A DNA stretch of 64,000 bases from JAHJQZ01 sp963667595 (GCA_963667595.2 CAXXWD010000001.1:1364001-1428000); one strand, 5' to 3'. Shown: positions 52,594-61,606, counted from the stretch's first letter. Numbers and translations are program-made. The notes: generated by a model from the sequence alone, not told the origin.

Positions 52594-53859
52594 TTATTGC
52601 TTGCCCATCACCGCGAGCGTGTCGTCAAGCCAGACAAGGGCGTCGTCCGGAGACTTCTCGCCGCTGGCGACATAGGCCGCAGCCTGATACCAGGCCTCGG
52701 CGACCGGCACCGGATAGGTGGTGTCCGGCGGCGGCACGATGGAGCCGGCACTATCCAGCATGGCGGCCATGGACTTGGTGTGGGCGTCGAGGTCGGCGGC
52801 CTCATTGACGCCGGTCACCGGGCTCAGGGCGCCGGATTCGGCCCAGATCTTCTGGCTTTCGGGTGAAGTGAAGAATTTGAGGAACCTGATGGCCTCGGGC
52901 TTGTGGGCGCTCTTGTCGTGCAGGATCAACCCGGTCAACGTGGCGATCACCGAGGTTGAAAGCGGATGATCGGGATCGATCATCGGCGTGTCGAACTGGT
53001 CGTAATGGAAATCGGGGTCGGCCATTTCGTCGGCGGAGGCCACGAGCCATGACCCGATCGGATGAATGACGCCGGCGCCGTCGAAGAAGGCGGCCATGGC
53101 CGGATCGGCCCCCAGTCCCTGCAGGTCGCGGTTGAAGCCGCCAGCTTCCTGCAACGTGTCGAGAAGACCGAGCGCCTTCTTGAAACCGGGCGTATTGAAC
53201 GGGGCGTCCTGTTTGAAGGCGGCTTCCAGTTCGGCGGGGGGCACGACGCGATAGGCGATGTGCGAGGCCCAGTTGCCGAGTGGCCACCATTCGTCATTGC
53301 CCTCGATGATCGGTGTTTCGCCCTTTTCCGCCAGCGTCTTGACGATGGCGACAAAATCATCCCAGGTCGCGGGCGGGACCAGCCCGTAATCGGCGAAGAT
53401 ATCCGTGTTGTACCAGAGCGTGTTGGTGACATCGAGCGAGATGGGCACCATGCGGATCTTGCCGTCGACCACGGTCCCCGCGCCATCGGTCCACACCGAA
53501 TCGTTGAACGTTGCGCCCCAGCCATCGGCCATGGCCTCGGTCAAATCCATGGCATAGCCGGCCTCGGTGTCACGGGTGACCGGATAGCCTGCCCACTGGA
53601 AATAGATGTCGGGGACATCCGAACTCTGCAGCTGGGTGATCAGGCCGGTATTGGAATAAGTGTCGTCGTCGAAGGGGATCTGGACGATTTTGATATCCGG
53701 ATTCGCCGCCTCGAAATTGGCGACGATCTCATCGATGGCGAGCTTGTTGGCACCGCCCGCCATGGCATGGGTAAACCTGAGTTCGGTCTGAGCTTCAACC
53801 GACGTTGTCATCATCACTGCCGCGCCAAGCGCGACCAGGCCCGGTATGTTCAGTCTCAT
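52594..53859 (-). CDS. Carbohydrate ABC transporter substrate-binding protein
   Basis: A 421-residue extracellular binding protein of CUT1 family (SBP_bac_1). Signal peptide MRLNIPGLVALGAAVMMTTS with cleavage near VEA-QTE. The mature protein has IVANFEAANPDIKIVQIPFD, YFQWAGYPVTRDTEAGYAMD and a late PEAIRFLKFFTSPESQKIWA, all typical. I set the start at 53859 where AAAGGA lies eight bases upstream. First gene of the operon that continues to GH84 and GNAT, so its ligand is probably a GlcNAc-containing oligosaccharide or glycoside. Confidence 0.92.
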   Translation of the reverse strand: MRLNIPGLVALGAAVMMTTSVEAQTELRFTHAMAGGANKLAIDEIVANFEAANPDIKIVQIPFDDDTYSNTGLITQLQSSDVPDIYFQWAGYPVTRDTEAGYAMDLTEAMADGWGATFNDSVWTDGAGTVVDGKIRMVPISLDVTNTLWYNTDIFADYGLVPPATWDDFVAIVKTLAEKGETPIIEGNDEWWPLGNWASHIAYRVVPPAELEAAFKQDAPFNTPGFKKALGLLDTLQEAGGFNRDLQGLGADPAMAAFFDGAGVIHPIGSWLVASADEMADPDFHYDQFDTPMIDPDHPLSTSVIATLTGLILHDKSAHKPEAIRFLKFFTSPESQKIWAESGALSPVTGVNEAADLDAHTKSMAAMLDSAGSIVPPPDTTYPVPVAEAWYQAAAYVASGEKSPDDALVWLDDTLAVMGKQ

Positions 53860-53900
53860 CTGAGGCATCCTTTCTGCCGGTCCCGACGCACCGACTATCC

Positions 53901-54011
53901 ACTGGTATGTTATTGGTTTATCAAATTCTGTCTAGACTGTTTTTTCGCTTGCCAAAAAAGCGTGGTTTCGGTGATTATCACTTGATCGGAGCAGACCGAA
54001 AGAATACCAGT
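53901..54011. promoter_or_regulatory. Divergent control region with paired ACTGGTAT / ATACCAGT sites
   Basis: ACTGGTAT at 53901-53908 and its inverse ATACCAGT at 54004-54011 frame the 196-base region between the transporter operon (leftward) and the GntR gene (rightward). The half-site TGGTAT resembles known operators of NagR/NagQ-type HutC-family GntR regulators of GlcNAc genes. One copy lies near each transcription start, suggesting coordinate repression of both directions. No confident -35/-10 pairs were assigned. Confidence 0.6.
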
Positions 54012-54055
54012 AGCGCTGTCTGGCGCATGAAGGAAAGTGAAGGAAAAAGACCAGG

Positions 54056-54790
54056 ATGGACGTGATCGGCACGCTGCATATGCGCATCGAATCGCAGAAC
54101 GGTCCCCTGACGGACCGGCTGCGCAATGCGTTTGCAACCCTTATCGATGAAGGGCAGCTGACCGCCGGAACCGCGTTGCCTTCGGAGCGCGATCTGGCGG
54201 AAGGGCTTGGTATTTCACGTTCGACCGTGCGTCATTGCCTCAGGGATCTTGCCGAGAACGGCCTAGTCAGGACGCGACAGGGCGTCGGCACCGTCATCAC
54301 GGGACGTATCCCCAAGGCACTGTCGCATCTGTCCGGGTTCACCGAAGACATGCGGCAGCGCGGGCTTAAGCCGGTGTCGCAGGTCATCGACCTCGAAATC
54401 TGCGACGTGCCGCCGGAAAGCGCCTTTCGCACCGGCCTGCCGCTCGGCACGCGCGTGATGCGGCTCGAACGCCTGCGTTTTGCCGGAGACGAACCGCTGT
54501 CCTTCGAAACAGCCATCGTGCCGCTCACCTGCGTGGGCGCGGATTATGACGGCCAGGGCTCGCTTTACGAACGCATGGACGCGCGCAACTGCCGCCCTCA
54601 GCGCATGTTGCAGACGTTGGAAGCGACGGAGGCCAGCGAAGACATCGCACGGCTGCTCCAGATCTCGCCGGGAGCCGCCGTCCTTAAAATCACCCAGATG
54701 GGCTATGGGCCGGACGGCACGGCAGTGGAAGACGGTATCAGCTGGTACCGCGGAGACAGGTATAAATATGTTGGTGAAATCAAAGGCTGA
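54056..54790 (+). CDS. GntR family transcriptional regulator with UTRA domain
   Basis: A 244-residue HutC-subfamily regulator. The winged helix is ALPSERDLAEGLGISRSTVR with HCLRDLAENGLVRTRQGVGT following; the UTRA ligand domain includes GTRVMRLERLRFAGDEPLSF and the closing ISWYRGDRYKYVGEI, which is the typical UTRA end. In amino-sugar loci such proteins sense GlcNAc-6-P or GlcN-6-P. It is divergent from the transporter/GH84 operon and overlaps the SIS gene by 23 bases, so it most likely controls the whole locus. Confidence 0.92.
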   Translation: MDVIGTLHMRIESQNGPLTDRLRNAFATLIDEGQLTAGTALPSERDLAEGLGISRSTVRHCLRDLAENGLVRTRQGVGTVITGRIPKALSHLSGFTEDMRQRGLKPVSQVIDLEICDVPPESAFRTGLPLGTRVMRLERLRFAGDEPLSFETAIVPLTCVGADYDGQGSLYERMDARNCRPQRMLQTLEATEASEDIARLLQISPGAAVLKITQMGYGPDGTAVEDGISWYRGDRYKYVGEIKG

Positions 54791-55541
54791 GGCCCTGGTG
54801 CCACAAGGACTTCGGCACACCTATCGCGACATTGTCGTCGACGTGATCGACCGTGTCATCAAGGACCAGAGTCAAAGCCTTGATGCCGCGCGCGCGGTCG
54901 TCGTCGACGCCCTCATGCGCGATCGCATCGTTTATGTGTCGGGGAGCGGGCATTCCCATATGCTCGCCGAGGAAGTGTTTTACCGCGCCGGCGGACTGGC
55001 GCCGGTCCAGGCGATCCTCGAGCCCGAACTGATGCTGCACGAAGGCGCACGCCGGTCGACCCTGCTCGAACGCGAGGAGGGACGGGCCGCAGCGGCGCTG
55101 GCGCCTTACGACATCGGTACCGGCGACGTGATTTTCATTGCATCGAATTCCGGGCGCAATGCCTATCCGATCGAACTGGCGCTCATCGCCGCCAACAAGG
55201 GTGCAACGAGTATCGCCATTACTTCGCTGCGCCATGCCTCCGCGGTTCCCTCGCGCCACAGTTCGGGCAAGCGCCTGTTCGAAATCGCCGACATCGTCAT
55301 CGACAATGGCGGGGTGCTCGGCGATGCCGCGCTCGATATTCCCGGCCATCCGGCCCGCATGGGGCCGACCTCGACCATCGCCGGGGTCTTCATTCTCAAT
55401 GCATTGATGGCGGAAGCGGTGGCCGAACTGGCCACGCGCGGCACCATTGCCGACGTCTATATCAGCGCCAATTCCCGCGAGAACGAGACCGACATCCCCG
55501 ATGTCGCCGACCGCTGGCAGAACCGCATTCGCGGGTTGTAG
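54768..55541 (+). CDS. SIS-domain sugar-phosphate-binding protein (UPF0309 type)
   Basis: A 257-residue sugar isomerase (SIS) domain protein. VYVSGSGHSHMLAEEVFYRA holds the phosphate-binding loop and FIASNSGRNAYPIELALIAA the second conserved strand-loop. Start ATG at 54768 has GGAGACAGG nearby and lies inside the end of the GntR gene, so the two are translationally coupled. Its family includes many uncharacterised phosphosugar-binding proteins; in this locus it may isomerise, deaminate or lyse a GlcNAc-derived phosphosugar, replacing NagA or NagB, which are not present. Enzyme activity is inference. Confidence 0.85.
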   Translation: MLVKSKAEALVPQGLRHTYRDIVVDVIDRVIKDQSQSLDAARAVVVDALMRDRIVYVSGSGHSHMLAEEVFYRAGGLAPVQAILEPELMLHEGARRSTLLEREEGRAAAALAPYDIGTGDVIFIASNSGRNAYPIELALIAANKGATSIAITSLRHASAVPSRHSSGKRLFEIADIVIDNGGVLGDAALDIPGHPARMGPTSTIAGVFILNALMAEAVAELATRGTIADVYISANSRENETDIPDVADRWQNRIRGL

Positions 55542-55641
55542 GGCCGGTTCCCGTTCGTCCGGCCGACCGGCAAGGGGTTTCGTCCTGTTGGCGCGCTGAA
55601 AACGCCTGCACGAAAAAGCCTGAGACCGTGTGGACGCGTCC

Positions 55642-57795
55642 TCAGATCCCGGATTCCCGCAACAAAACGACCATGATGGATGTGTAGATGCGGTTGATGA
55701 GGCTTTCCGGAGTGCCTTCGATCGTCACGGTCCCACGCAGCCTTGAGGCATAGGCCGGCAGGTCCTCACCGGTCAGCCTGACCTCGTAAAGAGCCCGTTC
55801 CGGGGTCAGTGTCTGGTGATCCTGGCGCACCGCGATGCCGCCGCCGTTTGTCGACGCCAGCTCCGGGACGGACAGCGTCCTTATGGCGATCGGCGCGATC
55901 TTGGCCACGACGGCTTTGTAGCGCCGCGTCGCGCCATCGGGCAGGAACCATGCCGTGTCTCCGATCCTGATGCGCGGCAGATCGTTTTCGAGAATGAACG
56001 CATCCAGCGTTTGTTGCCCGGCCGTGCGCACGATCATCAGACGATCCTTCGCGCTGACAGGCTGTCCGGGCTGATGGGTTCGCGTCACATCGGTGACGAT
56101 GCCGTCGAAAGGAGCGGTCAAAACGAGACGCGCGATGTTTTCTTGCGCTAGCTTTTTTTCGGCTTCGGCCGCTTTGAGGGCCTCGGCCAGCGATTTGCTC
56201 CGCCTGAGATAATCGGCGTCGAAACGCCCCGTCTCGACCTGATAGCGTACCTGTTCGATACGGAATTCGGCTTCGCGAAGACGCTGGTCCGCCGCCATGC
56301 TGGAAAAGCGTGCCAGAACGTCTCCGCTCCCGACCGATTGCCCGTCCGTCACCTCGAGCGCCTCAAGGGTCGCGGAGAAGGGCACATAGACGTCATAGGC
56401 CCTGTCCGTTTTTTCGATGGCCGGCGCGATGATGCGCGTGTTCCACGGGATAAATAGGCCGAGCCCGAGCAGCCCGAGAACAGCAAGGACGATCAGGAAA
56501 CGCCGTTTTTTCCGGATTTTCGGCCATAGACGCGCCCACGCGCGCATTTCTGAAAGGATGGGCATGATGACGAACCACGAGATCTCTATGGCGAAAAGGG
56601 CAATGCCGACGATCTTGATGACGAAGTGATAGACAAGAAAGGCGATGCCCAGAAAGATGACCAGCCGGTAAGCCCAGACGGCGAAGGCGAACAGGACGAG
56701 GCCGGTGCGCCGGGCCGGCGGGACGTCCTCGGGGCAAGGCTCCTTCAGGCCGAACAGGATTTCGCGAACCTGCCAGCGGGCAATGGCAAACGCCCGATGA
56801 TGCAGGTTGGGCATGTTAAGGAGATCCATCAACAGGAAATAGCCGTCGAACCGCATGAAGGGCGACAGGTTGATCATGAGGGAGGATATCCAGGTGGTGG
56901 TGGCCAGAAGAAAGCACGCGGTGCGTGCATCTCCTTCCGGAAGCCAGCTCCAGGCAAAACTCGACCAGATGGCCAAAACGAGTTCGGTCGCGACGCCGGC
57001 GCCGCCGACGGCAAGGCGGCTCCGCTTGTCCGGCAGCTTCCAGGTGTCGGTCACGTCGGTATAGAGCACCGGCCAGGTGACGAGGAATGCAACGCCCATG
57101 GTTGGCACCCGGCAATTTTGTGCCTTGGCCGTGTAGGCATGTCCGAATTCGTGAAGGATCTTGGCGAAAACCAGCGTGATGGCAAAGGCCACGATGCCGG
57201 AAACCGACATATGGTCGATGAGCGTTCGCGAAAAGACCGTCCATTGCCGGGTCACCAGAAACAGCGCCAGAACGAAGCCGCAAGCGGTCGCAAGCGCGAA
57301 CCAGCGCGACCCGAGCCAACGGACCGCGCCGAGCGTTCGCTCCAGAAAACGATCCGGATGCAGGAGCGGAATGCGGAAGAAAAGGTAATGGTGCAAGAGC
57401 CAGTTCAGCCAGCCGACGCGCCGTTTGCGCGACAGATAAAGCAGGCTGTCGGTTCGTGCGCCGCTTCCGGATCTGACCAGTTGGTTGACCTCGAGAAAGT
57501 GCGCGACATAGCGGACGGCTTCTTCGTCGATTTCGAGTGTCGTTGCTTTGCGAATGGCGGCGGAGATCTTGTCGGCGGAGGCAAGCGACCACCGCGACAG
57601 GATCTCGAAGACCGGCCAGGAAACATAAAAGAACTGGTTGCGCGCCGGATCGTAAAGCGCCCAGGCCGGCGCCCCGCCGCGGTCCCGCGATCGCGGGTAG
57701 AGCACAAGATCCTCACGTAGCGCCGGCAGCGGATCGTTGGAATTTGAGGCGGTGTTTCCTGCCGGGTCGGCTCCCGAAAGCGCCGCGGCCGTCAT
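55642..57795 (-). CDS. M50 metalloprotease-HlyD adaptor fusion membrane protein
   Basis: A 717-residue protein. Residues 1 to about 115 are soluble and may be a winged-helix, PqqD-like domain (WALYDPARNQFFYVSWPVFE). A polytopic M50 (site-2 protease-like) domain follows, with zinc motif HEFGH at 215-219 and a distal FDGYFLLMDLL (Asp about 317) as the third ligand. After several more helices, residues from about 440 form an HlyD-type adaptor: DVYVPFSATLEALEVTDGQS, a helical hairpin (RLREAEFRIEQVRYQV) and APFDGIVTDVTRTHQPGQPV. It is the last gene of a secretion-like operon; its ATG shares one base with the previous stop. No ABC or other ATPase motif is present. Confidence 0.85.
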   Translation of the reverse strand: MTAAALSGADPAGNTASNSNDPLPALREDLVLYPRSRDRGGAPAWALYDPARNQFFYVSWPVFEILSRWSLASADKISAAIRKATTLEIDEEAVRYVAHFLEVNQLVRSGSGARTDSLLYLSRKRRVGWLNWLLHHYLFFRIPLLHPDRFLERTLGAVRWLGSRWFALATACGFVLALFLVTRQWTVFSRTLIDHMSVSGIVAFAITLVFAKILHEFGHAYTAKAQNCRVPTMGVAFLVTWPVLYTDVTDTWKLPDKRSRLAVGGAGVATELVLAIWSSFAWSWLPEGDARTACFLLATTTWISSLMINLSPFMRFDGYFLLMDLLNMPNLHHRAFAIARWQVREILFGLKEPCPEDVPPARRTGLVLFAFAVWAYRLVIFLGIAFLVYHFVIKIVGIALFAIEISWFVIMPILSEMRAWARLWPKIRKKRRFLIVLAVLGLLGLGLFIPWNTRIIAPAIEKTDRAYDVYVPFSATLEALEVTDGQSVGSGDVLARFSSMAADQRLREAEFRIEQVRYQVETGRFDADYLRRSKSLAEALKAAEAEKKLAQENIARLVLTAPFDGIVTDVTRTHQPGQPVSAKDRLMIVRTAGQQTLDAFILENDLPRIRIGDTAWFLPDGATRRYKAVVAKIAPIAIRTLSVPELASTNGGGIAVRQDHQTLTPERALYEVRLTGEDLPAYASRLRGTVTIEGTPESLINRIYTSIMVVLLRESGI

Positions 57796-59096
57796 TAGAG
57801 GCCGGTCCGCTGCCGGAAAAACGCCACCGGCTTGCGCAGGAGCCACCAGCCGAGCGCGATGGAATCGCCATTGATCCGGGCCACACCCTTGAGCCCGATA
57901 CGGACCGGCGGCGCGTCGTTGTTCATTCTGGCGCGGATGCGATACATAAGCGAGCCGTCCGGTCGCCCGACGGCTTCATAGGCGACCGTGGTGATGTCCG
58001 CCGCGAGCGGATGCATCGGATCGGTGTTGAGAAACAGCCGGAGCGGAGCGCCGACCTTCACCATGCCGATATCGCCGAGCGCGACCCAGGCTTCGATCTC
58101 GGTATCGGTCGTGGCGGCGACCTGCATGACCTTTTCGCCGATCGAAACCGGCCTGCCGATCCAGTTGGTCGGATCGTCGAACACGGCTACGCCTTCGCGC
58201 GGGGCCAGCACGCGGCCCTGTGTGATCAGGCTGTCCAGATAGGTCACGGTGGCAGCCTTTTCCGACACCTTGGCCTTGAGCAGGGCGACCTGCACCTTGG
58301 CCTTGGGATCGAAGAGCTGCGCCTGCGCCATCTCGCGATACTGGGCCTCGGACGTGGCCTGCTCCTGTCGCGCGATCTCGAGCTTGCCCACCAGCGTCGT
58401 CAGATCCAGCGAAAACAGGGGCTGGTCTTTGCTGACGAGTTCATTGGGCTCGACGAAAACCTCCTCGATCACCCCGTCCATCGGCGAGCGGACGATCGAG
58501 GGATTGCGTGCCACCATCTCGGCGGGTGCCAATACGGAATCCCTGATCGGGAGCAGCATGACCAGTGCGATTGCGGCCACGATCGCCACCATGAGCAGGC
58601 GGCGGCGCCTGTGGGCGGCATTTTGCGGCACCAGACGCCGCCCGAGCGCACGTTCGGTAACCGACAACGTCAGTTGCAACCGACCGAGGATTGCCTCGTC
58701 GGCCGCCGTGAACGGTTCCTGCCGGCTGATCAACACGATGCCGGTGGCGAGCGGCACCACGAACACGGCGCCGGGCAGCCACTCGTCCCATTGTTCGGCC
58801 AGATCCTTCGGCAGATCCTTGGCATCAAGGGGGCCCGGTTCGCGCGGTTTTTTCGCAATCGCCTTGAACACTCCGGCAAGGTACAGCGCGAACGGAGACT
58901 GGGGATTGACCTGCACCACTCCGGAAATGGCGACGACTCCCTTGTCCGGGCGCCAGAAGACGGCCTGCCGGTAGGCCATGACGGAGATAAGGTCGTTCAC
59001 GATGGTGAAGCCGAACGCATCAAGCGCATCCGACGACAGGACCCGTCGTTCGAACTCGATGAAACCAAGCGTCGGATTAAGGCCAGTATCCATCAT
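57795..59096 (-). CDS. HlyD-family adaptor with GAF-like N-terminal domain
   Basis: A 433-residue protein. The first 150 residues are soluble and look like a GAF-type fold (ALDAFGFTIVNDLISVMAYR, AVFVVPLATGIVLISRQEPF, FTAADEAILGRLQLTLSVTE), which would be cytoplasmic. One membrane helix (LLMVAIVAAIALVMLLPI) leads to a periplasmic adaptor with biotinyl-lipoyl halves (SIVRSPMDGVIEEVFVEPNE and VLAPREGVAVFDDPTNWIGR). It lies between the smaller adaptor and the M50 fusion. The start ATG at 59096 is in sequence contributed by, or next to, a palindromic repeat; an earlier TTG is less likely. Confidence 0.8.
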   Translation of the reverse strand: MMDTGLNPTLGFIEFERRVLSSDALDAFGFTIVNDLISVMAYRQAVFWRPDKGVVAISGVVQVNPQSPFALYLAGVFKAIAKKPREPGPLDAKDLPKDLAEQWDEWLPGAVFVVPLATGIVLISRQEPFTAADEAILGRLQLTLSVTERALGRRLVPQNAAHRRRRLLMVAIVAAIALVMLLPIRDSVLAPAEMVARNPSIVRSPMDGVIEEVFVEPNELVSKDQPLFSLDLTTLVGKLEIARQEQATSEAQYREMAQAQLFDPKAKVQVALLKAKVSEKAATVTYLDSLITQGRVLAPREGVAVFDDPTNWIGRPVSIGEKVMQVAATTDTEIEAWVALGDIGMVKVGAPLRLFLNTDPMHPLAADITTVAYEAVGRPDGSLMYRIRARMNNDAPPVRIGLKGVARINGDSIALGWWLLRKPVAFFRQRTGL

Positions 59097-59128
59097 CTCA
59101 GATCGAAAACGCGTCAAAACAATGAGCT

Positions 59129-59168
59129 AGAGCAGGTCATCCGATTCAATCAGAATGCGATCTGCTCT
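59129..59168. repeat. Palindromic repeat element inside the secretion operon
   Basis: AGAGCAGGTC (59129-59138) pairs with GATCTGCTCT (59159-59168) over ten positions with one mismatch, and inner bases GATTC/GAAT continue the stem. It fills the gap between two adaptor genes and reaches into the stop codon of the upstream one. The nine-base ATGAGCTAG occurs on each side (59122-59130 and 59169-59177) like a target duplication. Its AGAGCA...TGCTCT ends match the design of the element at 36521-36620. It may have been inserted as a mobile palindromic unit; genome copy number is unknown. Confidence 0.55.
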
Positions 59169-59943
59169 ATGAGCTAGAAAAAACAAGATAGCCCGACATG
59201 CCGACAATGAGATCGGCATCCCTTTCGTCAAAGGCGGCGGTCATCTTGATGGTCTGGCTGACCGGATCGATGCGCGCGCCGATCCGCGAAATCCGGACTG
59301 GATAGGTCTTTCCGGTTTCCTCGATGAGAACGCCGACCGCCGTACCGACCGGGAGCCGCCCGATATAGGAAGACGGAACGACGAACTCCACTTCGAGAAT
59401 GCTGTCGTCGAGAATGTCGAGAAGCGCCTGGCCCGGCTGGACGAACTGCTCGGCATGGACCTTCTGTTCGACGATACGGCCATCGAACGGCGCGGTAATC
59501 TCGCATTTTCGGACAATGGCCTCGGCCGCCGCGAGCTTGGCCTTGGCCTTTTCCTGCTCGGCCAGAGACAGTTGGTATTCGAGCTTGCCGACGGTCCTGA
59601 GTTCGACCATGCGTTTGTTGGCGGCGACAGTGATTTCGGTGGCATGAAGAATGGCTTCGGCCTCGTCGAGCGCGGCCTTCTGGGTGGAACAGTCGAAACC
59701 GATCAGCATTTCGCCCTTGGCGAAACGCTCGCCCTCGCGCAGATCGAGACGGTTGATCCGCGCACCGAGTTCGGAAGCGAGTGTGGTGCTGTCGCGCGGA
59801 ATGACCTGGACACGCATGTCGGTCATGGCCATGTCCCCTGTCTCGGACGAAGACCCCATGTCCTGAGCAAAGGCCGGCAAAGACGCTGTCGCCGACCACA
59901 GTGCGAGCGAAACAAGAAACAGAAAACGATAAGACCGGTTCAT
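59167..59943 (-). CDS. Periplasmic adaptor protein (HlyD/RND-type membrane fusion protein)
   Basis: A 258-residue protein with a cleavable signal peptide (MNRSYRFLFLVSLALWSATA, cleavage near AFA-QDM). It has the adaptor core: LGARINRLDLREGERFAKGE (first lipoyl half), a coiled-coil hairpin (LDEAEAILHATEITVAANKR and LSLAEQEKAKAKLAAAEAIV) and ITAPFDGRIVEQKVHAEQFV (second half), then a short beta-barrel. It is shorter than typical adaptors and lacks a membrane anchor. The ATG overlaps the TolC-like stop by four bases. The third gene of the operon. Confidence 0.88.
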   Translation of the reverse strand: MNRSYRFLFLVSLALWSATASLPAFAQDMGSSSETGDMAMTDMRVQVIPRDSTTLASELGARINRLDLREGERFAKGEMLIGFDCSTQKAALDEAEAILHATEITVAANKRMVELRTVGKLEYQLSLAEQEKAKAKLAAAEAIVRKCEITAPFDGRIVEQKVHAEQFVQPGQALLDILDDSILEVEFVVPSSYIGRLPVGTAVGVLIEETGKTYPVRISRIGARIDPVSQTIKMTAAFDERDADLIVGMSGYLVFSSS

Positions 59944-61532
59944 CCCGTCACTTCCGCTTCGGCCGGCGCGGTTGCCCTGCCGAGAACGATGGGGGCGGCT
60001 GGAACCGGTGCCGGAATTAGCAAGGTCTGCAATTCGCTCGCCCGATCGCCCTTGTCCCACACGGCCAGCCTTTGTTCGACGTGTCTGGCCAGGTCCTCAA
60101 AGGACTCGTATTCGGTGTTTACCGGCAAAAGATCCCGGCCCAGGGTTTGCTGCAGCCGACCATAGGCCTGCTGGACCCGGGCATAGGTTTCGAAGCGTCT
60201 GAGTTGGGAAGCGATCGCCGAAGCCTTGGCCGAGATGCGTTCCAGGTCGCTCGCCGCGTTGGCATCGGCCTGCCTGGAATAAATCTCCGCCAGACGGGTG
60301 TCGACAACCCAGAGTTCATCGGCCTGCCGGAACATGGCGACGGCGTCCCTGAACTGCTGGTTGGCGATATAGACCTGGGCCAGCACGGCCATGCGCACAG
60401 CCAGCCGACGGGCGGCCACGGCCTCCTCGTTCAGTTTCGAGACCTTGCTAATCTGTGGCATGCTGGCGATCTTGATGAGGTTCCACGACAGTCTCGGGCC
60501 GATATCAGTCCAGAAATTGTCAACAAGAAAACTGCTCGAATCATAATGGGCGGTGGCGGCAATGCCGACGCCGGGCAAGGCCTCGAGCAGATCCGATTTC
60601 GCTTCGTTCGCCGCGATCCGGGCCAGATAGGCCTGCTCGTGAATGTCGGGATTGTTGATGAATGCCAGTTCCGTCATCTTTTCCACCGGCATGGACCAGC
60701 GAGGAACCGCCAGACGGGACGGGACGACGACTTTGACCGGATGACCCGGATCGACGTTGACCAGAGCGGCCAGTTCATAGGGCGCCGAGGAAAGCTGCTG
60801 CTGGATTGCCGTCATCTGGCGCGTGGTTTCGAGCAGGGACTTCTGGAACTGCAGGGCTTCGGCCGGCGATTTCAGGTTTTCCGCTTCGACCGCCTTGGAA
60901 TCCCTGAGGGCTTTTTGCGCTTCGGCAAGTATCGAACGGATCGGTCCGGCCAGCACCTGGTTGGCGGCAGCGCGCCAGAAGGTGGCGCGGACATCGGCAA
61001 TAAGGGCCTGCTCGGCCTTGCGCCGATGTTCGATCGTAATGAGGGCCCGATCCATTGCCGTCTTCGCCTGATAATAGGACAGGCCGAAATCGAGCACGTT
61101 CCAGGTCAATCCCAGGCTGGCGGTTGTCTGGTTGCGATCCGTGCTGAAAGACGGACTGCCGATGGTACCGGTCGACATATCCTGGGACGTGGAGGCCATG
61201 TTGTTGCTGCGCAGCACGTGATCGGCGCTGGCGACCAGCTTGGGCAGTTCGTCGTAGGAAACCAGCCCGACGCGTTCGAGGGCGAGGGACTCCTCGATTG
61301 TCTTGGCTCTCTTGTCGAGATTGTAGTTGAACGTCCGCGCGACGGCCGCCGAGAACGACAGTTTTGCGGGGAGCGTTTCCACATCGGAGAACATCGCCGA
61401 ACTGTCCTCCGCCCACTGATCCATCAATTGCTGGGACGTGAGTGGTTCGGGTTTGATGCTGCATGCCGAAAGCATCAGGCCGGACACGAGCATCGCGGTC
61501 CCCTTGAGCACCCAATCCCTGTTAGCGTTCAT
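59940..61532 (-). CDS. TolC-family outer-membrane efflux lipoprotein
   Basis: A 530-residue outer-membrane factor. The signal sequence ends in a lipobox LSAC with Cys24, so the N-terminus is probably lipidated. Long helical segments with repeating heptads follow (LDKRAKTIEESLALERVGLV, AEALQFQKSLLETTRQMTAI), and QTTASLGLTWNVLDFGLSYY and NFWTDIGPRLSWNLIKIASM are the two beta-hairpin regions expected for TolC proteins. It would form the outer-membrane tunnel of a tripartite exporter. GAGGGG precedes the ATG. It is 74 bases downstream of the adhesin gene and coupled to the adaptor gene. Confidence 0.88.
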   Translation of the reverse strand: MNANRDWVLKGTAMLVSGLMLSACSIKPEPLTSQQLMDQWAEDSSAMFSDVETLPAKLSFSAAVARTFNYNLDKRAKTIEESLALERVGLVSYDELPKLVASADHVLRSNNMASTSQDMSTGTIGSPSFSTDRNQTTASLGLTWNVLDFGLSYYQAKTAMDRALITIEHRRKAEQALIADVRATFWRAAANQVLAGPIRSILAEAQKALRDSKAVEAENLKSPAEALQFQKSLLETTRQMTAIQQQLSSAPYELAALVNVDPGHPVKVVVPSRLAVPRWSMPVEKMTELAFINNPDIHEQAYLARIAANEAKSDLLEALPGVGIAATAHYDSSSFLVDNFWTDIGPRLSWNLIKIASMPQISKVSKLNEEAVAARRLAVRMAVLAQVYIANQQFRDAVAMFRQADELWVVDTRLAEIYSRQADANAASDLERISAKASAIASQLRRFETYARVQQAYGRLQQTLGRDLLPVNTEYESFEDLARHVEQRLAVWDKGDRASELQTLLIPAPVPAAPIVLGRATAPAEAEVTG

Positions 61533-61606
61533 CTACCAGTCCCCTCGAATAAAACCTGGTCATTTTCAGTCGCGTTACGGCGTCCGGGCTTGTGGATCGG
61601 ATTGTC

